Positions 52,336 through 62,038 of a DNA stretch of 64,000 bases are shown here, piece by piece. The translations under genes and the position numbers were made by a program. Source of the stretch: a bacterium (GTDB lineage Bacteria; Bacillota; Bacilli; Lactobacillales; Streptococcaceae); NCBI GenBank assembly GCA_905221065.1, contig CAJNBS010000002.1:201135-265134 (forward strand), given 5' to 3'. Every line of letters begins with the position of its first letter. The first letter of the stretch is position 1. The notes below the pieces were generated by a model. The model saw only the letters and a list, made by a program, of their open reading frames with translations. It was not told the DNA's origin and made no database searches.

Positions 52336-52857
52336 CTACTTGCTTAATAATTTTTCTACCACATTTAGTTTTCGCATGGTCAAATCTACATTGAAAAGTT
52401 TTTCAAGATAGTTAGTATTGAGCTTTTTTTGTTTTGCAGTTCTAGGGAGATAGAGGTAGAGACAATGGTTACCGACACAAATTTCTTCTTCACCGTAATC
52501 AATTTTTAATTTTTCTAAAGGAAGACTTTGAATAGGTTCTTGATAAAAAATCACGTGTACACGGTCATAAAGATAGTGTTCTCCAAACGGATTTTCTTGG
52601 ACAATGTTTTTAAAAATATCCTTATTCTTAATGATTATTTTGAGATCGGCTCCAATCTTTTCCTTTATTAGAGTATGAACCTGTTCTCGTATTTCTTCGA
52701 GAGCTAAGTTACTTTCAAGAATAATATTTCCACTTTGAATATAAGTTCGAACTTGTTGAAAACCAGCTTCTGTCAAGATATCTACTAGATAAGACATTTT
52801 AGGGATAGCATTTTTTCCATTAGGAGTCACTCCCCTTAGCAAGATAATATGTTCCAA
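52336..52857 (-). CDS. DUF1697 family protein
   Basis: A 173-residue protein of the DUF1697 family (ferredoxin-like repeats), function unknown. Typical start HIILLRGVTPNGKNAIPKMSYL and QVRTYIQSGNIILES. On the minus strand after the flavoprotein gene, 48 bp apart, with AAAGGAA before the ATG. Family members sometimes lie next to stress or repair genes; nothing here fixes a role. Confidence 0.85.
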   Translation of the reverse strand: MEHIILLRGVTPNGKNAIPKMSYLVDILTEAGFQQVRTYIQSGNIILESNLALEEIREQVHTLIKEKIGADLKIIIKNKDIFKNIVQENPFGEHYLYDRVHVIFYQEPIQSLPLEKLKIDYGEEEICVGNHCLYLYLPRTAKQKKLNTNYLEKLFNVDLTMRKLNVVEKLLSK

Positions 52858-52905
52858 AGTAGTTCCTTTCTTTTGGGGTGGATTGTTCCATTTAGTAATG
52901 TATAT

Positions 52906-54124
<1,219 letters not shown>

Positions 54125-54135
54125 CAAGAATGCAA

Positions 54136-54981
54136 TTAATCAATTTCATATCCCATCAGCAAACCGCCATCTTCTGCATAGAAACTGCAGAGACCAGATG
54201 TTGGGAGAATTTTGATATCCGCTTGTGGGAAGGTTTCAAGGATTCGCTCTGAGAGCTGTTGGCAACATTTCTCGTTATTGCGTTGGGCCATGATAATACG
54301 TCCACCAGCATATCCAGCCTTCACCAACTCTTCATAGGCTGCCTGAACTGATTTCTTTGCTCCTCTTGCTTTTTGTAGCAATTCGAGAGTTCCGGTTTCA
54401 CTAGCTTCTCCAACCATACGGATGTTGAGAAGGCCAACAACCGTACCGATAAGCTTACTCAAACGGCCGTTCTTCACCAAGTTATCGACTTTGGCTAGGA
54501 CAAAAAGTAACTTGGTTTTTTCTTGATAGGCAGTGATAGTTTCAACAACTTCTTCAAAAGACAAGCCCTGGTCAATCAAGTCATTCAATTTTTCTACGAG
54601 CAAGTCAACCTCACCACCAGCAGACAAACTATCAATCACATGAATCTTAGTATCGGGATGTTCTTCCAGATAAATATTCTTAGCTAGTTGAGCACTATTG
54701 TGGCTGCCAGAAAGAGTACCAGTAATGGTTACTAGGAAAATGTTGTTGGCACCTTCAAATGCTCGCAAATAATCATCTGGGCTTGGACAAGCTGATTTTG
54801 AAGCTTCTGCGGTTGCATACATGGTTTCCATCATTTGGTCAATGTCAAGACTGGCATCATCAACAAAGACCTGATCAGCTACTTGAATGGTTAAGGGGAC
54901 ACTTACAAAGGTTGTATCAATTGCTGGTGTCTCCAGCTGACGATAATCACAACCAGAGTCAGCAATAATCTTCCAAGTCAT
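54136..54981 (-). CDS. DegV family fatty-acid-binding protein (FakB-like)
   Basis: A 281-residue DegV protein: IIADSGCDY at the N-terminus, TITGTLSGSHNSAQLAK for fatty-acid carboxylate contact and a C-terminal PTSGLCSFYAEDGGLLMGY. DegV proteins are FakB subunits that present fatty acids to the kinase FakA for host-lipid incorporation. Which FakB paralogue this is cannot be decided here. GGAGAA precedes the ATG. Divergent from a TetR regulator with a shared operator-like repeat. Confidence 0.88.
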   Translation of the reverse strand: MTWKIIADSGCDYRQLETPAIDTTFVSVPLTIQVADQVFVDDASLDIDQMMETMYATAEASKSACPSPDDYLRAFEGANNIFLVTITGTLSGSHNSAQLAKNIYLEEHPDTKIHVIDSLSAGGEVDLLVEKLNDLIDQGLSFEEVVETITAYQEKTKLLFVLAKVDNLVKNGRLSKLIGTVVGLLNIRMVGEASETGTLELLQKARGAKKSVQAAYEELVKAGYAGGRIIMAQRNNEKCCQQLSERILETFPQADIKILPTSGLCSFYAEDGGLLMGYEID

Positions 54982-54994
54982 AGAAATTCTCCAT

Positions 54995-55019
54995 CTTTGT
55001 CAGTTATACATTGACAAAG
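54995..55019. promoter_or_regulatory. Inverted repeat between degV and tetR (operator candidate)
   Basis: CTTTGTCA (54995-55002) and TGACAAAG (55012-55019) are a perfect 8-bp inverted repeat with a 9-bp centre. The right arm contains the -35 of the tetR promoter; the site also lies in the degV leader or promoter. Confidence 0.6.
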
Positions 55020-55039
55020 GTTCTGTCTTTTTTTACAAT
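55011..55039 (+). promoter_or_regulatory. Promoter of tetR
   Basis: TTGACA (55011-55016), 17-bp spacer, TACAAT (55034-55039). Confidence 0.8.
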
Positions 55040-55105
55040 TATATCATGAAAGCCCTTGAAACAAAAGCCTCATCCGTCTGTTGTGACAAGTAGAAAGAAA
55101 ATGTT

Positions 55106-55663
55106 ATGTCTGAACGTAGAATCTCTGAAAAGTCTCTTGAAAATCTCAGAAAATCAAACCAAGAATCCAATTTATTAACTAGAGAAGCCATTGAAACAGC
55201 CCTCTTGCAACTCTTGGAAAAAAAGGACTTGACCAAGATTAGTATTTCGGAATTGGTCAAACGTGCAGGCGTTTCTCGTGCAGCCTTTTACCGTAATTAT
55301 GATTCCAAAGAGGAGATTTTAGAAAGCGTCTTTAAACGAACTGTCCACAATATTATGGAACAGTTGCATCATTATGATTTAAAGACAGACCTTTATCTGG
55401 TCTGGGTTCACCTTTTCCGAGAAGCAAGAAAGGAAGCCAGAGTGATTCAATTGGCCTTAGATTACCATCTGGAAAAAATCTTTGTCCAAGCCATGCAGGA
55501 ATTTCTAGAAAAGTACCATGGAAAATCAAAAGGTGTCAGCTCTTATCTTCATTCCTTCTGGAGCTCGGCCATCGTCTCTGTCCTTTTAAAATGGATCAAG
55601 GATGGCATGAAGGTACCTGCTGAAAAGATTGCGGATTTACGGTTACCATTTTTTAAAAAATAG
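55106..55663 (+). CDS. TetR/AcrR-family transcriptional regulator
   Basis: A 185-residue TetR-type protein. The helix-turn-helix is ISISELVKRAGVSRAAFYRNYDSKEEI (about residues 48-74); the C-terminal half is an all-helical ligand domain (TetR_C-type) ending KIADLRLPFFKK. The ribosome-binding site is weak. Likely regulates itself and perhaps the divergent degV gene via the repeat between them. Only 18 bp separate it from the dCMP deaminase gene, so they probably form a short operon. Confidence 0.88.
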   Translation: MSERRISEKSLENLRKSNQESNLLTREAIETALLQLLEKKDLTKISISELVKRAGVSRAAFYRNYDSKEEILESVFKRTVHNIMEQLHHYDLKTDLYLVWVHLFREARKEARVIQLALDYHLEKIFVQAMQEFLEKYHGKSKGVSSYLHSFWSSAIVSVLLKWIKDGMKVPAEKIADLRLPFFKK

Positions 55664-55681
55664 AGAAAAAGGAGAAGAGAT

Positions 55682-56149
55682 ATGACTGAAAAAAGACTAG
55701 CCTGGGATGAGTATTTTGCAGCCCAAGCCTTACTAATTGCCAATCGTTCCACTTGTAAACGTGCCAAAGTGGGCGCGATTCTGGTAAAAGATAATAAGGT
55801 TATTTCCACTGGTTACAATGGTTCGGTGTCAGGAACCGAGCATTGTATTGATCACGAATGTCTGGTCATTGAAGGACACTGTGTTCGCACCCTTCACGCC
55901 GAGGTTAATGCTATCCTTCAAGGTGCTGAACGTGGTGTTCCAAAAGGTTTTACAGCCTATGTAACCCATTTTCCTTGTCTGAACTGTACCAAACAATTGC
56001 TTCAGGTCGGTTGCAAGCGTGTGGTTTATATTAACCAGTACCGAATGGATGACTATGCCCAATACCTTTATCAAGAAAAAGGGACAGAATTGACCCATCT
56101 ACCACTTGAGACAGTACAAGCAGCTCTTAAAGAAGCAGATTTAATGTAA
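55682..56149 (+). CDS. dCMP/ComE-type deaminase
   Basis: A 155-residue zinc deaminase of the ComEB/dCMP deaminase family. Zinc ligands and the catalytic glutamate are in LHAEVNAI and PCLNCTKQL; the long loop DHECLVIEGHCVRT is typical of dCMP deaminase. It turns dCMP to dUMP, the ThyA substrate. AAAGGAGAAG precedes the ATG. Followed by an intrinsic terminator whose T-tract runs into the upp promoter. Confidence 0.92.
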   Translation: MTEKRLAWDEYFAAQALLIANRSTCKRAKVGAILVKDNKVISTGYNGSVSGTEHCIDHECLVIEGHCVRTLHAEVNAILQGAERGVPKGFTAYVTHFPCLNCTKQLLQVGCKRVVYINQYRMDDYAQYLYQEKGTELTHLPLETVQAALKEADLM

Positions 56150-56163
56150 AAATTATCAAAAAT

Positions 56164-56196
56164 AAATGGTTTAGAAAGATTTTTAAACCGTTTTTT
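56164..56196 (+). terminator. Terminator of the deaminase gene
   Basis: AAATGGTTTA (56164-56173) pairs with TAAACCGTTT (56184-56193), one G-U, followed by Ts. Confidence 0.75.
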
Positions 56197-56204
56197 GGTA
56201 TAAT
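56196..56204 (+). promoter_or_regulatory. Extended -10 promoter of upp
   Basis: TGGTATAAT directly follows the preceding terminator T-run. Confidence 0.7.
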
Positions 56205-56237
56205 AAGAAGAATAAATTGAAAGAAGGAATTCCAAAA

Positions 56238-56867
56238 ATGGGAAAAATTGAAGTTATTAATCATCCACTGATTCAACACAAATTGTCAATCTTGCGTCGT
56301 ACAGATACTTCTACCAAAGCTTTCCGTGAGCTAGTAGATGAGATTGCAATGTTGATGGGGTATGAAGTACTTCGTGATCTTCCACTAGAAGATGTGGAAA
56401 TCGAAACACCAATCACAAAAACAGTTCAAAAACAATTGACAGGTAAGAAATTGGCCATCGTTCCAATCTTGCGTGCAGGTATCGGGATGGTCGATGGGCT
56501 CTTGAGCTTGGTTCCAGCTGCTAAGGTTGGTCACATCGGTATGTATCGTGATGAAGAAACGCTTCAACCAGTTGAATACTTGGTAAAATTGCCTGAGGAC
56601 ATTGATCAACGTCAAATTTTTGTGGTAGACCCAATGTTGGCAACAGGTGGGTCAGCAATCTTGGCTGTTGATTCTCTTAAAAAACGTGGCGCATCAAATA
56701 TCAAATTTGTCTGCCTTGTATCTGCTCCAGAAGGTGTAAAAGCCCTTCAAGAAGCTCATCCAGATGTAGAAATCTTTACAGCAGCCTTGGATGAACGCTT
56801 GAACGAACACGGTTATATCGTTCCAGGTCTTGGAGATGCTGGGGACCGCTTGTTCGGTACAAAATAA
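56238..56867 (+). CDS. upp: Uracil phosphoribosyltransferase
   Basis: A 209-residue pyrimidine-salvage enzyme making UMP from uracil and PRPP. PRPP loop [13 protein letters not shown] and uracil-binding [13 protein letters not shown] are intact. AAGGA precedes the ATG at 56238; the in-frame TTG at 56217 is before that site. Separate transcription from clpP, which has its own CtsR-controlled promoter. Confidence 0.95.
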   Translation: MGKIEVINHPLIQHKLSILRRTDTSTKAFRELVDEIAMLMGYEVLRDLPLEDVEIETPITKTVQKQLTGKKLAIVPILRAGIGMVDGLLSLVPAAKVGHIGMYRDEETLQPVEYLVKLPEDIDQRQIFVVDPMLATGGSAILAVDSLKKRGASNIKFVCLVSAPEGVKALQEAHPDVEIFTAALDERLNEHGYIVPGLGDAGDRLFGTK

Positions 56868-56955
56868 CATTAAAAAGAGATTGACTTGGAAAAGAATTTC
56901 CAGTCTTATAAGGAGGTTGGATTTTTGTTTCTGTCTAATGAAAACAGAGCAAAAA

Positions 56956-56972
56956 TTTGACCTTTTTTGACC
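56956..56972. promoter_or_regulatory. CtsR operator of clpP
   Basis: TTTGACCTTTTTTGACC is the exact complement of the CtsR heptad repeat RGTCAAANANRGTCAAA. It overlaps the -35 box. Confidence 0.92.
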
Positions 56973-56985
56973 TAGATATTATAAT
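56957..56985 (+). promoter_or_regulatory. Promoter of clpP
   Basis: TTGACC (56957-56962), 17-bp spacer, TATAAT (56980-56985). Confidence 0.85.
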
Positions 56986-57039
56986 AGTCTTATCTTCAGT
57001 CATTTGACCAACAAAAATAAAACTCAAAAGGAGAAATGA

Positions 57040-57630
57040 ATGATTCCTGTAGTTATTGAACAAACAAGTCGTGGAGAACGTTCCTACGATATTTACTCAC
57101 GTCTTCTCAAAGACCGCATCATTATGCTGACAGGTCCAGTTGAAGACAATATGGCTAACTCAGTTATTGCCCAATTGCTTTTCTTGGATGCCCAAGATAG
57201 TACAAAAGATATTTACCTTTACGTCAATACACCTGGTGGTTCCGTTTCAGCAGGTTTGGCAATCGTTGATACCATGAACTTTATCAAGGCAGATGTCCAA
57301 ACTATCGTTATGGGGATGGCTGCATCTATGGGGACTGTCATCGCATCAAGTGGAGCAAAAGGCAAACGTTTCATGCTTCCAAATGCTGAATACATGATCC
57401 ACCAACCAATGGGTGGTACAGGTGGTGGTACTCAACAAACTGATATGGCTATCGCTGCAGAACACTTGCTTAAAACTCGTAACACCTTGGAAAAAATCTT
57501 GGCTGAAAATTCAGGTCAGTCAATCGAAAAAGTCCATGCAGATGCAGAACGCGATAACTGGATGAGTGCTCAAGAAACACTTGAATATGGCTTTATTGAT
57601 GAAATCATGGCTAACAATTCATTGAACTAA
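57040..57630 (+). CDS. clpP: ATP-dependent Clp protease proteolytic subunit
   Basis: A 196-residue serine protease. Catalytic residues are visible: S96 in GMAASMG, H121 in MIHQPMGG and the aspartate in [10 protein letters not shown]. It forms the 14-mer chamber used by ClpC, ClpE, ClpX and ClpL and controls competence and stress. AAAGGAG precedes the ATG. Heat- and stress-regulated through the CtsR site. Terminator follows. Confidence 0.96.
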   Translation: MIPVVIEQTSRGERSYDIYSRLLKDRIIMLTGPVEDNMANSVIAQLLFLDAQDSTKDIYLYVNTPGGSVSAGLAIVDTMNFIKADVQTIVMGMAASMGTVIASSGAKGKRFMLPNAEYMIHQPMGGTGGGTQQTDMAIAAEHLLKTRNTLEKILAENSGQSIEKVHADAERDNWMSAQETLEYGFIDEIMANNSLN

Positions 57631-57642
57631 TGATGAAAGAAG

Positions 57643-57669
57643 GCAAACTCGACTGGGTTTGCTTTTTTT
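57643..57669 (+). terminator. Terminator of clpP
   Basis: GCAAAC (57643-57648) pairs with GTTTGC (57657-57662), followed by seven Ts. Confidence 0.8.
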
Positions 57670-57677
57670 GGTATAAT
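57669..57677 (+). promoter_or_regulatory. Extended -10 promoter of ylbG
   Basis: TGGTATAAT begins at the last T of the clpP terminator. Confidence 0.65.
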
Positions 57678-57708
57678 AAGGAGAAATGTCTTAGAAAGAG
57701 GATTTATC

Positions 57709-57996
57709 ATGTTTGAAAAAGTCAATCGATCTGGCTTGATTATCTATCTTTACTATAATCGTGATGCCAAAAAACTGCAGGATTATGGAGATATTACCTA
57801 TCATTCCAAGAAACATCGTTACTTACAACTCTATGTTCCAACTCAAGAAGTGGAGCAATTGGTCGGACACTTGAGCAAGGAAAAATTTATCAAAAAAGTG
57901 AGAGTTTGTCATATCCAAGAGCTGGAAACACCCTTTGTGGGCAATCTTTATCGAGAGGAAAACGTTATCATCGAAAAAGTTCAAGAAAAGTGTTGA
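57709..57996 (+). CDS. ylbG: YlbG family protein (DUF2129)
   Basis: A 95-residue basic cytoplasmic protein of the DUF2129/YlbG family, function unknown. Typical [21 protein letters not shown] start and a [18 protein letters not shown] stretch. AAAGAGG precedes the ATG. Its end lies just before the CodY-type promoter of livJ. Confidence 0.85.
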   Translation: MFEKVNRSGLIIYLYYNRDAKKLQDYGDITYHSKKHRYLQLYVPTQEVEQLVGHLSKEKFIKKVRVCHIQELETPFVGNLYREENVIIEKVQEKC

Positions 57997-58021
57997 CAAT
58001 TTTCTGATAATTCGGTATATT
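57993..58021 (+). promoter_or_regulatory. Promoter of the liv operon
   Basis: TTGACA (57993-57998), 17-bp spacer, TATATT (58016-58021). Confidence 0.85.
57998..58012. promoter_or_regulatory. CodY box in the liv promoter spacer
   Basis: AATTTTCTGATAATT matches the CodY box AATTTTCWGAAAATT at 14 of 15 positions and fills the spacer between -35 and -10. Confidence 0.85.
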
Positions 58022-58062
58022 CTTAACATGCTATTTATTTAAGAAATAAGGAGACAAAAAAG

Positions 58063-59223
58063 ATGAAGAAAAAATTTGCCCTATCGTTTGTGGCTCTTGC
58101 AAGTGTGGCACTTCTTGCAGCCTGTGGAGAAGTGAAGTCTGGAGCGTCAAACGCTGCTGGTAACTCAGTAGATGAAAAGACAATCAAAATCGGATTTAAC
58201 TTTGAAGAAACTGGTGCCGTAGCAGCCTACGGAACATCTGAACAAAAAGGTGCCCAACTTGCTGTTGATGAAATCAATGCAGCAGGTGGTATCGATGGAA
58301 AACAAATCGAAGTAGTCGATAAAGATAACAAGTCTGAAACAGCAGAGGCTGCTTCAGTAACAACTAACCTTGTAACCCAATCTAAAGTATCAGCAATCGT
58401 AGGACCTGCGACATCTGGTGCAACTGCAGCTGCGGTAGCGAACGCTACAAAAGCAGGTGTTCCATTGATCTCACCAAGTGCGACTCAAGATGGATTGACT
58501 AAGGGTCAAGATTATCTCTTTATCGGAACTTTCCAAGATAGCTTCCAAGGAAAAATTATCTCAAACTATGTTTCTGATAAATTACAAGCTAAGAAAGTTG
58601 TTCTTTACACTGACAATGCCAGCGACTATGCTAAAGGTATTGCAAAAGCCTTCCGTGAAGCTTATAAAGGTGAAATCGTTGCAGATGAAACTTTCGTAGC
58701 AGGTGACACAGACTTCCAAGCAGCCCTTACAAAAATGAAAGGGAAAGACTTTGATGCTATCATCGTCCCTGGTTACTACACTGAAGCTGGTAAAATTGTA
58801 AACCAAGCGCGTGGTATGGGAATTGACAAACCAATCGTTGGTGGTGATGGATTTAACGGTGAAGAGTTTGTACAACAAGCAACTGCTGAAAAAGCATCAA
58901 ACATCTACTTTATCTCAGGCTTCTCAACTACTGTAGAAGTTTCAGCTAAAGCAAAAGCTTTCCTTGATGCTTACCGTGCTAAGTACAATGAAGAGCCTTC
59001 AACATTTGCAGCCTTGGCTTATGACTCAGTTCACCTTGTAGCAAACGCAGCAAAAGGTGCTAAAAACTCTGGCGAAATCAAGGATAACCTTGCTAAAACA
59101 AAAGATTTTGAAGGTGTAACTGGTCAAACAAGCTTTGATGCAGACCACAACACAGTCAAAACTGCTTACATGATGACCATGAACAATGGTAAGGTTGAAG
59201 CAGCAGAAGTTGTAAAACCATAA
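58063..59223 (+). CDS. livJ: Branched-chain amino-acid ABC transporter substrate-binding lipoprotein
   Basis: A 386-residue solute-binding protein (peripla_BP_6, Leu/Ile/Val type). Signal peptide ends in lipobox LAAC (C21). Core motifs: GFNFEETGAVAAYGTSEQKG and IVGPATSGATAA. Captures branched-chain amino acids on the cell surface and delivers them to LivH/LivM. AAGGAGAC precedes the ATG. A strong hairpin and a BOX follow it before livH, which should favour livJ mRNA over the rest. Confidence 0.94.
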   Translation: MKKKFALSFVALASVALLAACGEVKSGASNAAGNSVDEKTIKIGFNFEETGAVAAYGTSEQKGAQLAVDEINAAGGIDGKQIEVVDKDNKSETAEAASVTTNLVTQSKVSAIVGPATSGATAAAVANATKAGVPLISPSATQDGLTKGQDYLFIGTFQDSFQGKIISNYVSDKLQAKKVVLYTDNASDYAKGIAKAFREAYKGEIVADETFVAGDTDFQAALTKMKGKDFDAIIVPGYYTEAGKIVNQARGMGIDKPIVGGDGFNGEEFVQQATAEKASNIYFISGFSTTVEVSAKAKAFLDAYRAKYNEEPSTFAALAYDSVHLVANAAKGAKNSGEIKDNLAKTKDFEGVTGQTSFDADHNTVKTAYMMTMNNGKVEAAEVVKP

Positions 59224-59234
59224 TAGAAAATGTT

Positions 59235-59271
59235 GAAATAGGGAATGAGCCTCGGACTCACTCCCTGTTTC
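59235..59271 (+). terminator. Hairpin between livJ and BOX (partial terminator or mRNA stabiliser)
   Basis: GAAATAGGGAATGAG (59235-59249) pairs with CTCACTCCCTGTTTC (59257-59271), one mismatch and one G-U, but no T-run follows. Confidence 0.55.
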
Positions 59272-59279
59272 GATGTTTA

Positions 59280-59385
59280 ATACTCTTCGAAAATCAAATT
59301 CAAACTGCGTCAACGTCGCCTTGCCGTACTCAAGTACAGCCTGTGGCTAGTTTCCTAGTTTGCTCTTTGATTTTTATTGAGTATA
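59280..59385. repeat. BOX element between livJ and livH
   Basis: A 106-bp short-type BOX from ATACTCTTCG to TTGAGTATA, same orientation as the copy upstream of merR. Confidence 0.9.
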
Positions 59386-59444
59386 AGAACCTATCAAAAA
59401 ATGAGGGAAAACCCTCGAAATTATAAATAGAAAGAGTGAATCTT

Positions 59445-60314
59445 ATGCTCCAACAACTAGTAAATGGTTTGATTCTAGGTAGTGTTTATGCGCTGTTAGC
59501 CCTAGGATATACCATGGTTTACGGAATTATCAAGCTCATCAACTTCGCCCACGGTGATATTTATATGATGGGAGCCTTTATCGGTTATTTCTTGATTAAT
59601 TCTTTCCAAATGAATTTCTTTGTAGCACTTATTGTAGCTATGCTAGCGACAGCCATTCTTGGTGTCGTGATTGAGTTCCTTGCCTACCGACCTTTACGTC
59701 ACTCTACTCGTATTGCTGTTTTGATTACAGCTATTGGGGTTTCTTTCCTATTAGAGTATGGCATGGTCTATCTAGTTGGTGCCAATACTCGTGCCTTCCC
59801 TCAAGCGATTCAAACAGTTCGCTATGATTTGGGACCAATTAGCTTAACAAACGTTCAGTTAATGATCTTGGCAATTTCCTTGATTTTGATGATTTTGTTA
59901 CAAGTCATTGTTCAAAAGACCAAGATGGGGAAAGCCATGCGTGCCGTATCTGTAGATAGCGATGCAGCGCAATTGATGGGGATCAATGTAAACCGTACTA
60001 TCAGCTTTACCTTCGCTTTGGGTTCAGCTCTTGCGGGTGCAGCTGGTGTTCTGATTGCCCTCTATTATAACTCTCTTGAGCCTTTGATGGGGGTTACTCC
60101 AGGTCTTAAATCTTTCGTTGCCGCAGTACTTGGCGGTATCGGAATCATTCCTGGTGCAGCGCTTGGTGGCTTTGTGATTGGTCTATTGGAAACTTTTGCA
60201 ACAGCCTTTGGGATGTCAGACTTCCGTGATGCCATTGTTTATGGAATCTTGTTGTTGATCTTGATTGTCCGCCCAGCTGGTATCCTTGGTAAAAATGTGA
60301 AAGAGAAGGTGTAA
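59445..60314 (+). CDS. livH: Branched-chain amino-acid ABC permease LivH
   Basis: A 289-residue membrane permease with about eight helices; LALGYTMVYGIIKLINFAHGDIYMMGAF is the family start region and AQLMGINVNRTISFTFALG the ATPase contact. The ATG at 59445 has AAAGAG eight bases before it; an in-frame GTG at 59436 overlaps that site. Pairs with LivM. Confidence 0.93.
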   Translation: MLQQLVNGLILGSVYALLALGYTMVYGIIKLINFAHGDIYMMGAFIGYFLINSFQMNFFVALIVAMLATAILGVVIEFLAYRPLRHSTRIAVLITAIGVSFLLEYGMVYLVGANTRAFPQAIQTVRYDLGPISLTNVQLMILAISLILMILLQVIVQKTKMGKAMRAVSVDSDAAQLMGINVNRTISFTFALGSALAGAAGVLIALYYNSLEPLMGVTPGLKSFVAAVLGGIGIIPGAALGGFVIGLLETFATAFGMSDFRDAIVYGILLLILIVRPAGILGKNVKEKV

Positions 60315-60317
60315 ACG

Positions 60318-61274
60318 ATGAAGGAAAATTTAAAAGTTAATATTCTATGGTTACTCCTTTTGTTAGCTGGCTATGGCTTGATTAGTGTACTGGTTTCAGT
60401 CGGAGTACTCAACCTATTCTATGTACAGATTTTACAACAAATTGGAATTAATATTATTCTGGCTGTTGGTCTCAACTTAATCGTTGGTTTTTCAGGACAA
60501 TTTTCACTTGGGCATGCTGGTTTCATGGCGATTGGTGCCTATGCCGCTGCTATTATTGGTTCTAAATCACCAACTTACGGTGCTTTCTTTGGAGCTATGC
60601 TTGTAGGAGCTTTGCTTTCAGGAGCGGTTGCCTTACTTGTCGGAATTCCAACCTTGCGTTTGAAGGGAGACTATCTTGCGGTAGCGACTCTAGGTGTTTC
60701 TGAAATTATCCGTATCTTTATCATCAATGGTGGAAGCCTTACAAATGGTGCGGCAGGTATCTTGGGAATTCCAAACTTTACAACTTGGCCAATGGTTTAC
60801 TTCTTTGTCGTAATTACAACCATTGCAACCTTGAACTTCTTGCGTAGTCCAATTGGTCGTTCAACCCTATCCGTTCGTGAGGATGAAATCGCTGCTGAGT
60901 CAGTTGGGGTTAATACGACTAAAATTAAAATTATCGCCTTTGTCTTTGGTGCCATTACTGCAAGTATTGCAGGATCACTTCAGGCAGGATTTATCGGGTC
61001 TGTTGTACCGAAAGATTACACATTCATCAACTCAATCAACGTATTGATTATTGTTGTATTTGGTGGACTTGGTTCCATTACAGGTGCCATCGTTTCAGCT
61101 ATTGTCCTTGGAATTTTGAATATGCTTCTCCAAGATGTTGCCAGTGTGCGTATGATTATCTATGCTTTGGCCTTGGTATTGGTAATGATTTTCAGACCAG
61201 GTGGACTCCTTGGAACATGGGAATTGAGCCTATCACGTTTCTTTAAAAAATCTAAGAAGGAGGAACAAAACTAA
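60318..61274 (+). CDS. livM: Branched-chain amino-acid ABC permease LivM
   Basis: A 318-residue permease, about nine helices. GLNLIVGFSGQFSLGHAGFMAIGAYAAA and AAESVGVNTTKIKIIAFVFGA are the family marks. Three bp after livH; its stop overlaps the livG start by 1 bp (TAATG). Confidence 0.93.
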   Translation: MKENLKVNILWLLLLLAGYGLISVLVSVGVLNLFYVQILQQIGINIILAVGLNLIVGFSGQFSLGHAGFMAIGAYAAAIIGSKSPTYGAFFGAMLVGALLSGAVALLVGIPTLRLKGDYLAVATLGVSEIIRIFIINGGSLTNGAAGILGIPNFTTWPMVYFFVVITTIATLNFLRSPIGRSTLSVREDEIAAESVGVNTTKIKIIAFVFGAITASIAGSLQAGFIGSVVPKDYTFINSINVLIIVVFGGLGSITGAIVSAIVLGILNMLLQDVASVRMIIYALALVLVMIFRPGGLLGTWELSLSRFFKKSKKEEQN

Positions 61275-62038
61275 TGGCGTTACTTGAAGTAAAACAGTTA
61301 ACCAAACATTTTGGCGGTCTAACAGCTGTTGGAGATGTGACTCTTGAATTGAACGAAGGGGAACTGGTTGGACTAATCGGTCCAAATGGCGCTGGGAAAA
61401 CCACTCTTTTCAACCTCTTGACGGGTGTTTATGAACCAAGTGAGGGAACAGTTACCCTTGATGGTCACCTTTTGAATGGAAAGGCACCTTATAAGATTGC
61501 TTCTTTGGGACTTGGACGTACTTTCCAAAATATCCGTCTCTTTAAAGATTTAACAGTTTTGGACAATGTTTTGATTGCCTTTGGCAACCATCACAAACAA
61601 CATGTTTTTGCTAGTTTCTTACGCTTGCCAGCTTTTTACAAGAGTGAAAAAGAATTAAAGGCTAAGGCTTTGGAATTGCTAAAAATCTTTGATTTAGATG
61701 GAGATGCAGAAACTCTGGCTAAAAACCTTGCCTACGGACAACAACGTCGTTTAGAAATTGTTCGTGCCCTTGCTACGGAACCTAAAATTCTCTTTTTGGA
61801 TGAACCAGCCGCAGGTATGAACCCACAGGAAACAGCAGAATTGACTGAGTTAATTCGTCGTATCAAAGATGAATTTAAGATTACGATCATGCTGATTGAA
61901 CACGATATGAATCTGGTTATGGAAGTAACAGAACGTATCTACGTACTTGAATACGGTCGTTTGATTGCTCAGGGAACTCCAGACGAAATTAAGACCAATA
62001 AACGCGTTATCGAAGCTTATCTAGGAGGTGAAGCCTAA
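61274..62038 (+). CDS. livG: Branched-chain amino-acid ABC ATPase LivG
   Basis: A 254-residue ATPase: Walker A GPNGAGKTT, LivG-type signature LAYGQQRRLEI, Walker B ILFLDEPAAGMNP, H-loop LIEHDM. Overlaps livF by 1 bp (TAATG), so production of the two ATPases is coupled. Confidence 0.94.
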   Translation: MALLEVKQLTKHFGGLTAVGDVTLELNEGELVGLIGPNGAGKTTLFNLLTGVYEPSEGTVTLDGHLLNGKAPYKIASLGLGRTFQNIRLFKDLTVLDNVLIAFGNHHKQHVFASFLRLPAFYKSEKELKAKALELLKIFDLDGDAETLAKNLAYGQQRRLEIVRALATEPKILFLDEPAAGMNPQETAELTELIRRIKDEFKITIMLIEHDMNLVMEVTERIYVLEYGRLIAQGTPDEIKTNKRVIEAYLGGEA

